Shown piece after piece: positions 14,405-19,826 of a stretch of 19,826 nucleotides of DNA; position 1 is the first letter of the stretch, and every line of letters starts with the position of its first letter. The stretch spans positions 1 through 19,826 of the forward strand of contig JAZNXE010000006.1 of assembly GCA_045593725.1 (NCBI GenBank), given 5' to 3'. Origin of the DNA: HGM12713 sp045593725. Lineage in GTDB: Bacteria > Bacillota > Clostridia > Oscillospirales > CAG-272. Below the pieces are notes generated by a model. It saw only the letters and a list, made by a program, of their open reading frames with translations. It searched no databases and was not told where the DNA came from. The position numbers and the translations under genes are program-made.

Positions 14405-17403
14405 TACCTTCAACCGACATACGCGTTACAACCGATAAAAAGCCCTTTGGTTTTCATCCCAAAAGATTTTTAAAGGGTCTTCAGCAAAAGCTATATACCT
14501 CAAATTCCCTCTATCTTTTGTTCTGCTTCCTCGCGCCCATAGTAATAATGTATCTTGTCTATCTCATATTTTGGGCTTGTATGTACATTGGAGTTGAGAA
14601 TTACGGCGGAGGCACTCCCCTTGTCCTTGACCTTAACGCCCAGTACGTGTATTTCTTTGAGGCGCTCAGAAAATGCGTATATGGCGACGCCAGTCTGCTA
14701 TACTCCTTTGGCCGCTCTCTTGGCGGAGAATTTATGGGAATATACGCTTATTATCTTGCCAGTCCCCTTTCTTATATCGTAGCCCTCTTTCCCCTTGAGC
14801 GTATGCAGGAGGCTATTCTGACCTTAATTCTTCTTAAGACAGGATTATGCGGACTGACCTTTGGCTTTTATCTCCACAAGCGCTCGAAAGCTCCAAACAG
14901 GCTGGCGGTATTCATTTTTTCAACGCTCTACGCGCTTACCGCCTATGCCGTTGTCCATCAGAACAACACTATGTGGATAGACGCGCTCATATGGCTTCCA
15001 CTGTTTATCTACGCCCTTGAAAAGCTTATTACAGAGCGCAAATTTAAGCTTTACGTTATATCACTGTCGGCAATACTCATCAGCAACTATTATATCGGTT
15101 ATATGGTGTGTATCTTTGCCGTGCTTTATTTCCTATACTACTATTTTTCGAAATCTCCCCAGGAGATAAATCCCCGAGGCGAGCGTTTTCACTTCTTGCG
15201 CACAGGCTCACGCTTTGCCGTATTCTCGCTTTTATCAGCGGCTATATCGGCGTTTATGCTTATTCCCGCCTACTACTCCTTGGGCTTTGGAAAAACCGAA
15301 TTTTCAAGCCCAAGCTGGGACTTTATGGCGAACTTCGACGTGTTTGACTTTTTGGTCAAGCTACTTCCAGGCTCTTACGACACGGTGGATTACCCGGGTC
15401 TTCCCTTCGTTTATTGCGGTCTGCTGACCCTTATCCTTGTCCCCGTATATTTCACGTCTAAAAGCATTTCACTTCGGGAAAAGCTTGTCTCTGGCGGCTT
15501 GGTGGCGGTATTTCTTATATCGTTTATATTAAACCCCATAGACCTTATCTGGCACGGATTTTCCCAACCCAACTGGCTGAACGCAAGGTACAGCTTTATG
15601 TTCTGCTTCTTCCTTCTGGTTCTCGCCTACAAGGGATTTGGAAATCTCAAAGGAACCACCGACAAATTTATTCTGGGAATTTGCGGCTTCTTGGTTCTTT
15701 TGGCGGCAATCGCTGAAAAGTACGAGCTTAAGAGCTTTGTTAACGTTGACCAGAAATTTAAATTCGGTAATATATCATTCAACGGAAAATCACTTTGGAC
15801 ATTCGGTTGCATCTGGCTCTCCATAGCCTTTGTTATCGCTTTGAGCGTTCTCTTGTGTTCCAACATAAGAGTAAAAAGCAAGAAAACGCGTAACTCCATC
15901 ACCTCCATAATTGCGGGAATTGTATGCGCAGAGCTTTTGCTCAACGGAGTCGTATGCTTCCTGTGGTTTGACGAGGACGTCCTTTTCTCAAATTACGCCA
16001 GCTATCAAGACCAGCTCAACGAGCTTCGCCCTGTGATTGAACAGGTAGAGGAGCAGGACGACGGATTTTACAGAATGGAAAAGCCGTTCCACCGAACCTC
16101 CAATGAAAACATGGCTCTTGGTCTAAAGGGCATATCAAGCTCCACATCTACCCTTAACGAATCTGCAATCACGTTTATACACAGATTAGGCTACCGCGCC
16201 GACGGGCATATGACCAAATATGAGGGAGGAACACCATTTACCGACTCTCTTATAGGTATAAAATACGTTATTGACAAAGATAATTCAAAGAATTACTATT
16301 CTGCCCTCTACAATGAGCTGACAGATATAGAAAGCGACAAATATAACGTCTATGAAAATCCTTACGCCATGTCTGTTGCCTTTGGCGTAGATAGCTTGGT
16401 GCAGGAATTTGAGATGACAGATGAGGACGGAGATGAAGCGTATGACACATTCTTCTCCAGATATAACTATATGCTTGGCTCTATGCTGGGTTCAGAAAAA
16501 AGTGCCGACATATTCAAGTGTGTTCCCTACAAAGAGCTGACCCCTATTAATTGCATACAGACCGAAATAATGAATCTGAACCGTCAGCTTCTTAACCCCA
16601 AAGAAGGCAGCCAAGGAACCTTGTCTATCACCCATACCGCCCCCTACACAGGACATTACTATTTTTATGCTCCCGTTAACGAGGCTTACCCTCCCACACT
16701 TGAGCTGGAAATCAACGACCGTTATGTCGGTAAATATCTCGGCGACGGTACAAGAAGTGTAATATATGCTGGATACTTTGAAGAAGGACAGGATATAGAT
16801 ATCTTTATTACTATCCCTGAGGACAGCAAGGTAACCTTTACCTCATCTTTCAGATATCTCTGGTACCTTGACGAAGCAGTATATCAAAGTGCTATGACCG
16901 AGCTTACCGGCAAACCTCAGTTCAATGTCAGTAACCAATCAAGTGACCAGGAGCTTATAGGCAGCATAAATACCTCTGAGGGCGACCAGATGATACTCAC
17001 AACTATTCCTTATGACGAGGGCTGGAAGGTATTTGTGGACGGAAAGCAGGTGGAAATTTACCAAGCCTTTGACGCTCTTATGGCGTTTGATATAAAGTCG
17101 GTAGGCGAGCATACCTTGACCTTTAAGTACGACCCCGATTGCTATCACTTGGGCTTTGCCTTATCCTTAATAGGCATTGTGGGCTTCCTTATTCTCTGCG
17201 CAGCTGAATTTATCCTGAGAAAAACTCTCTTTAAGAATAGAACACCTCAATATCCCGATGACTTTTGGGTGCTTAAGGACACAGAGTCTGTTCCAATTAA
17301 AATTTTAGAAACGGCAAATAACCAAGCATCTGATAAATGTGTTCACGAGCCATTGGCACGTAATGATACCGACAATTTCACAGATACAAATGATAAATCT
17401 TAA
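14401..17403 (+). CDS. YfhO family membrane protein (GT-C-like)
   Basis: A 1000-residue protein with a cytosolic N-terminus (1-35), about a dozen membrane helices up to about residue 515, an extracytoplasmic beta-rich domain (about 520-910), one last helix (about 914-937) and a 62-residue hydrophilic tail. The first outer loop has GGGTPLVLDLNAQYVYFF with Asp77 placed like the catalytic Asp of GT-C glycosyltransferases, then GRSLGGEFMGIYAYYLASP, typical of YfhO. In B. subtilis YfhO works with CsbB and GtcA to glycosylate lipoteichoic acid, so transfer of a lipid-linked sugar to an envelope polymer is likely here. No csbB or gtcA partner is visible in the window. The start overlaps the DUF951 stop by 4 nt and has GGGGGA upstream inside that gene. 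It precedes ruvA by 15 bp. Confidence 0.85.
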   Translation: MIPSTDIRVTTDKKPFGFHPKRFLKGLQQKLYTSNSLYLLFCFLAPIVIMYLVYLIFWACMYIGVENYGGGTPLVLDLNAQYVYFFEALRKCVYGDASLLYSFGRSLGGEFMGIYAYYLASPLSYIVALFPLERMQEAILTLILLKTGLCGLTFGFYLHKRSKAPNRLAVFIFSTLYALTAYAVVHQNNTMWIDALIWLPLFIYALEKLITERKFKLYVISLSAILISNYYIGYMVCIFAVLYFLYYYFSKSPQEINPRGERFHFLRTGSRFAVFSLLSAAISAFMLIPAYYSLGFGKTEFSSPSWDFMANFDVFDFLVKLLPGSYDTVDYPGLPFVYCGLLTLILVPVYFTSKSISLREKLVSGGLVAVFLISFILNPIDLIWHGFSQPNWLNARYSFMFCFFLLVLAYKGFGNLKGTTDKFILGICGFLVLLAAIAEKYELKSFVNVDQKFKFGNISFNGKSLWTFGCIWLSIAFVIALSVLLCSNIRVKSKKTRNSITSIIAGIVCAELLLNGVVCFLWFDEDVLFSNYASYQDQLNELRPVIEQVEEQDDGFYRMEKPFHRTSNENMALGLKGISSSTSTLNESAITFIHRLGYRADGHMTKYEGGTPFTDSLIGIKYVIDKDNSKNYYSALYNELTDIESDKYNVYENPYAMSVAFGVDSLVQEFEMTDEDGDEAYDTFFSRYNYMLGSMLGSEKSADIFKCVPYKELTPINCIQTEIMNLNRQLLNPKEGSQGTLSITHTAPYTGHYYFYAPVNEAYPPTLELEINDRYVGKYLGDGTRSVIYAGYFEEGQDIDIFITIPEDSKVTFTSSFRYLWYLDEAVYQSAMTELTGKPQFNVSNQSSDQELIGSINTSEGDQMILTTIPYDEGWKVFVDGKQVEIYQAFDALMAFDIKSVGEHTLTFKYDPDCYHLGFALSLIGIVGFLILCAAEFILRKTLFKNRTPQYPDDFWVLKDTESVPIKILETANNQASDKCVHEPLARNDTDNFTDTNDKS

Positions 17404-17418
17404 TTTGGGAGGACATTT

Positions 17419-18042
17419 ATGTTTTACTATATAAGCGGCAAGCTCGCTCATCTTGACCCCTCCTTCGCGGTAGTAGATGCAGGGGGCGTGGGATATAAGC
17501 TTACCATATCGGGTACTACTCACGCAGATATGCCGCCGCATCTGACGGTATCCGAGCCGCCCGCCGTAAAGCTCTTCACTTATATGTCTGTCCGTGAGGA
17601 CGGAGTAGAGCTGTTTGGATTTTCACGGGAGGAGGAGCTTTCTTCCTTTAAGCTTCTTATAACGGTGTCGGGCGTAGGTCCAAAGGCAGCGATTTCCATA
17701 TTAACTCAGCTTACTCCCCAGAAGCTGGCAGTGGCTATATGCACAGATGATAAAAAAGCCATTGCAAAAGCAAACGGAGTAGGTCCTAAGACCGCCGCGC
17801 GCATAGTTCTGGAGCTTAAGGACAGACTCCAGAAGGAAACCGTTTTTGAGGGGGACGAGCTTACCTCAATTGAGGAATCTATAAGTGCTGTGCCTTCGAG
17901 CAAGAGGAAGGATGCCGAGGATGCCCTTTCTGTTCTGGGATATTCAAGGAGCGAGGCATCGGCGGCTTTACGCGGTATGGATATTGAAAATCTTGAGCTT
18001 GACGATATTATCCGTCTTGCTCTCAAAAAGCTTATGCGATAA
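17419..18042 (+). CDS. ruvA: Holliday junction DNA helicase subunit RuvA
   Basis: RuvA tetramers bind four-way junctions and load RuvB for branch migration. The 207-residue protein starts MFYYISGKLAHLDPSFAVVD, the OB-fold domain I, followed by VREDGVELFGF (58-68). Two helix-hairpin-helix motifs bind DNA: VSGVGPKAAISIL (83-95) and ANGVGPKTAARIV (118-130). The C-terminal domain III (about 160-207), which binds RuvB, ends GMDIENLELDDIIRLALKKL. Strong GGGAGGA ribosome binding site. It lies 15 bp after the YfhO-type gene and 15 bp before ruvB. Confidence 0.97.
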   Translation: MFYYISGKLAHLDPSFAVVDAGGVGYKLTISGTTHADMPPHLTVSEPPAVKLFTYMSVREDGVELFGFSREEELSSFKLLITVSGVGPKAAISILTQLTPQKLAVAICTDDKKAIAKANGVGPKTAARIVLELKDRLQKETVFEGDELTSIEESISAVPSSKRKDAEDALSVLGYSRSEASAALRGMDIENLELDDIIRLALKKLMR

Positions 18043-18057
18043 CAAGGAGGTACGGTA

Positions 18058-19134
18058 ATGTTTGATGAGAATTTTGGCGACGAGCTTGATTTTGAAAACC
18101 GAATAGTTACTACCTCCTATACCCACGAGGATAGCGACACCGACACCTCCCTTCGTCCGAAATGTCTTGACGACTACATCGGTCAGGACAAGGTAAAGGA
18201 AAATTTGAAAATATATATCGAAGCGGCAAAAATGCGCGGTGAGAACCTTGACCACGTTCTTCTTTACGGACCTCCCGGTCTTGGAAAAACAACGCTTTCA
18301 AATATCATTGCGGCGGAAATGGGAGTTAACATTCGAGTTACGTCGGGTCCCGCTATTGAAAAACAGGGCGACCTTGCGGCTCTGCTTACCAATCTTGCCC
18401 CCGGTGACGTGCTCTTTATTGACGAGATACACCGTCTGTCACGCTCGGTCGAAGAGATACTTTATCCCGCCATGGAGGACAATGCGCTGGATATCATTAT
18501 CGGTAAAGGTCCTTCGGCGAGAAGCATTAGAATTGACCTTCCCAGATTCACTCTTATCGGAGCTACCACAAGAGCGGGTCAGTTGACCACTCCTCTGCGC
18601 GACCGATTTGGCGTTATGCTGAAGCTTGAGCTATATACCCCCGAGGAGCTTACAACCATAGTTATGCGAAGCGCGGGTATTCTCGGCTTTGAGATAACTC
18701 AGGACGGCGCTTACGAGATAGCCTCACGCTCTCGCGGAACACCGCGTGTTGCCAACAGACTTCTTAAGCGTGTGCGTGACTTTGCTCAGGTGAGCGGCAA
18801 ATCGGTAATAGACAGCCAAATAGCTAACTTTGCCCTCCAGCGTCTTGAGATTGACGGCTTGGGACTTGATAATACCGACAGAAAGATGATGGAAACCATT
18901 ATAAAATTCTATAACGGCGGTCCCGTAGGTCTTGAAACCCTTGCGGCGACTGTGGGCGAAGAAGCCATAACCCTTGAGGACGTTTACGAGCCGTATCTGT
19001 TACAGATAGGCTTCCTTAGCAGAACCCCAAGAGGACGCTGTGTAACAAGACTCGCTTATGAGCATCTCGGTATTCCCTACAAGGAAACGACTACGCACCA
19101 AAAAGGTGACCAGCTTGATATGTTTGGCAATTAA
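18058..19134 (+). CDS. ruvB: Holliday junction DNA helicase motor RuvB
   Basis: RuvB is the AAA+ ring motor that pulls DNA through the RuvA-bound junction. The 358-residue protein has Walker A GPPGLGKT (71-78), Walker B LFIDEIH (119-125), sensor GATTRAG, and the C-terminal winged-helix domain with the LLQIGFLSRTPRGR block. The N-terminal 30 residues form a short acidic extension before SLRPKCLDDYIGQ. Ribosome binding site AAGGAGG, 8 nt before ATG. It ends the plus-strand unit; a tetraloop hairpin with a short T-run follows 60 bp later. Confidence 0.98.
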   Translation: MFDENFGDELDFENRIVTTSYTHEDSDTDTSLRPKCLDDYIGQDKVKENLKIYIEAAKMRGENLDHVLLYGPPGLGKTTLSNIIAAEMGVNIRVTSGPAIEKQGDLAALLTNLAPGDVLFIDEIHRLSRSVEEILYPAMEDNALDIIIGKGPSARSIRIDLPRFTLIGATTRAGQLTTPLRDRFGVMLKLELYTPEELTTIVMRSAGILGFEITQDGAYEIASRSRGTPRVANRLLKRVRDFAQVSGKSVIDSQIANFALQRLEIDGLGLDNTDRKMMETIIKFYNGGPVGLETLAATVGEEAITLEDVYEPYLLQIGFLSRTPRGRCVTRLAYEHLGIPYKETTTHQKGDQLDMFGN

Positions 19135-19193
19135 TTAAATAACAAAAATCCGCTTACATAAGCCAGACGTGCTAAAGGACAGTTTTTGCAAGG

Positions 19194-19229
19194 ATACGGT
19201 ATATCTCGAAAGAGGTATGCCGTATTTTC
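19194..19229 (+). terminator. GAAA-tetraloop hairpin after ruvB, probable terminator
   Basis: A 14-bp stem (19194-19207 with 19212-19225; two G·T pairs, no mismatch) closes a GAAA tetraloop and runs into TTT, then CGTATTT. The T-run is short for an intrinsic terminator, but the stem is very stable. It is likely the ruvAB unit terminator, with the stronger hairpin at 19289-19321 as a back-up. Confidence 0.6.
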
Positions 19230-19288
19230 GTATTTGTAGGCACAAATTCAGTGCTTGTCAGGAAAAAGGGCAAGCAATAGATGAACAT

Positions 19289-19321
19289 AAAAGGCTCCCT
19301 TATGTAAGGGGAGCCTTTTTT
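19289..19321 (+). terminator. palindromic repeat, copy 2, acting as terminator
   Basis: The 13-bp stem AAAAGGCTCCCTT/AAGGGGAGCCTTTT (one T·G pair, loop ATGTA) ends in a T-run (19316-19321). Its core matches the repeat at 1-44 read on the minus strand. It is placed to stop rightward transcription from ruvB before the promoter at 19364. Confidence 0.75.
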
Positions 19322-19363
19322 CTGTTTCCCGAAAGGTAAAGGGATGAAATTTCGATAAATATG

Positions 19364-19392
19364 TTTACAAACCGCAAAAAATATGATATAAT
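19364..19392 (+). promoter_or_regulatory. strong sigma-A promoter before the structured RNA
   Basis: -35 TTTACA (19364-19369), exactly 17 bp, perfect -10 TATAAT (19387-19392) extended by TG at 19384-19385. The start expected seven bases after the -10 is G19399, the first base of a 12-bp stem. Confidence 0.88.
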
Positions 19393-19398
19393 GAATAT

Positions 19399-19607
19399 GC
19401 TACACAAACTGAATATTAGAATTAGCGGTATTTTTGTCTTTACGGGGATATTATACCCTTTTTTCGCCATAATCATTTTTGAACTTGGTAAAATCGCAAG
19501 CTCTACTAAATGATTATGGTCAATACCCTAATTCTAATTTAGTTTGTGTAGCAGCAATCGGAGTTTGCGTTTTTCAGAGCGTTAACTACGGTTGACGCTC
19601 TTTTTTA
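19399..19607 (+). ncRNA. structured RNA of about 209 nt (small RNA or attenuator leader)
   Basis: The transcript predicted from promoter to terminator folds by eye into one long arm. P1: 19399-19410 with 19541-19552 (GCTACACAAACT, 12 bp). P2: 19415-19425 with 19528-19538 (ATTAGAATTAG, 11 bp). P3: 19427-19432 with 19522-19527 (6 bp, one bulged C at 19426). A very lopsided internal loop follows: 34 nt on the 5' side (19433-19466), 2 nt on the 3' side. P4: 19467-19478 with 19508-19519 (CCATAATCATTT, 12 bp). P5: 19481-19487 with 19497-19503 (one mismatch), with a 9-nt loop. A terminator closes the unit. No ORF with a ribosome binding site lies inside. I do not recognise the family. A 6S-like RNA, a riboswitch or a MITE were considered; the absent 3' bubble strand argues against 6S, and the lack of a target duplication argues against a MITE. 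Confidence 0.6.
19576..19607 (+). terminator. intrinsic terminator before the lipoprotein gene
   Basis: A 10-bp stem (19577-19586 with 19591-19600, one T·G pair, TACG loop) is followed by TTTTTTATTTT. It ends 31 bp before the lipoprotein ATG and has no other gene to terminate, so it either ends a small RNA or is a regulated attenuator. Confidence 0.88.
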
Positions 19608-19637
19608 TTTTATATTTATCTTTTGGAGGAAAAGAAA

Positions 19638-19826
19638 ATGAAAAAACTGTTACCACTCATTGTTACCGCATTAATTCTGCTCTTATTGGTTGCTTGTGAT
19701 AGCACTCCAAGTAATACCGATAACGGAGAAAATGATGTCACACCGCCGAATTATGCAGATAGTAGCGATACCACATTACCCGACAACCAGCCCACAAAGT
19801 ATTTGCTAAAAACGTATAGTTCAACG
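19638..19826 (+). CDS. putative lipoprotein, partial (runs off right edge)
   Basis: 63 codons are visible and open to the window end. The N-terminus MKKLLPLIVTALILLLLVAC is a type II signal peptide with lipobox LVAC and the lipid-modified Cys20. A linker rich in Asp, Ser, Thr, Pro and Asn follows (about 21-55), the usual tether between membrane and folded domain; the folded domain lies beyond the window. Ribosome binding site GGAGG sits 8 nt before ATG. The only promoter visible upstream is at 19364, so expression would need read-through of the terminator at 19576-19607. Function cannot be told. Confidence 0.85.
   Translation, partial: MKKLLPLIVTALILLLLVACDSTPSNTDNGENDVTPPNYADSSDTTLPDNQPTKYLLKTYSST

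Noticed and set aside
19399..19552. MITE with terminal inverted repeats
   Set aside because: Flanks (GAATAT and AGCAAT) show no target duplication, and the inner stems plus promoter and terminator fit an RNA better. Not fully excluded.
19399..19607. Identification as 6S RNA
   Set aside because: The central bubble has 34 nt on the 5' side but only 2 nt on the 3' side, unlike the two-sided bubble of 6S RNA. Kept only as a hypothesis.
1..19826. tRNA genes, CRISPR array, insertion sequences, prophage genes
   Set aside because: None seen on either strand: no cloverleaf with CCA-type ends, no regularly spaced repeats, no transposase or integrase motifs in any frame.

Overview
The window looks like a core-genome segment of a Gram-positive Clostridia-type Firmicute, most likely an Oscillospiraceae/Ruminococcaceae relative. 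This is inferred from strong AGGAGG-type ribosome binding sites, canonical sigma-A promoters, and a gene set that includes a group II ECF transporter core (ecfA1-ecfA2-ecfT-truA), a ClpE-like unfoldase, and DUF951, DUF5711-like and YfhO-type proteins. No tRNA, rRNA, CRISPR array, transposase or integrase was seen.

Layout. Positions 1-180 are intergenic: a palindromic repeat and two hairpins, one of them the tsf terminator. The minus strand then carries rpsB-tsf (1896 down to 181), driven by its own strong promoter and a structured leader of about 135 nt. Upstream of it, also on the minus strand, lies a tightly packed run of eleven genes from 14033 down to 2094: ruvC, an RlmI-like methyltransferase, ecfA1, ecfA2, ecfT, truA, a membrane-anchored propeller-like protein, an unlisted 53-residue membrane peptide, pgsA, a clpE-like gene and a degenerate P-type ATPase. 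Gaps are 3-47 bp, so one long operon from the ruvC promoter is plausible. At 14.03-14.20 kb there is a divergent promoter region. The plus strand then carries DUF951, a 1000-residue YfhO-type membrane protein, ruvA and ruvB. ruvC is therefore split from ruvAB by a strand switch.

The right end (19135-19637) has no gene but is full of structure: a 14-bp GAAA-tetraloop hairpin after ruvB, a second copy of the palindromic repeat acting as a terminator, a perfect sigma-A promoter, a long multi-stem hairpin that begins at the predicted transcription start, and a strong intrinsic terminator. A lipoprotein gene follows and runs off the right edge. The structured transcript (about 209 nt) is the best candidate here for something undescribed: either a small RNA or an attenuator leader for the lipoprotein gene.

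The other notable item is the P-type ATPase homologue (2094-4826). It keeps the fold and membrane segments, but every catalytic motif (TGES, PEGLP, DKTGT, TGD, GDGxND) is altered. It lies 3 bp downstream of the clpE-like gene, which suggests a conserved non-transporting pseudoenzyme.
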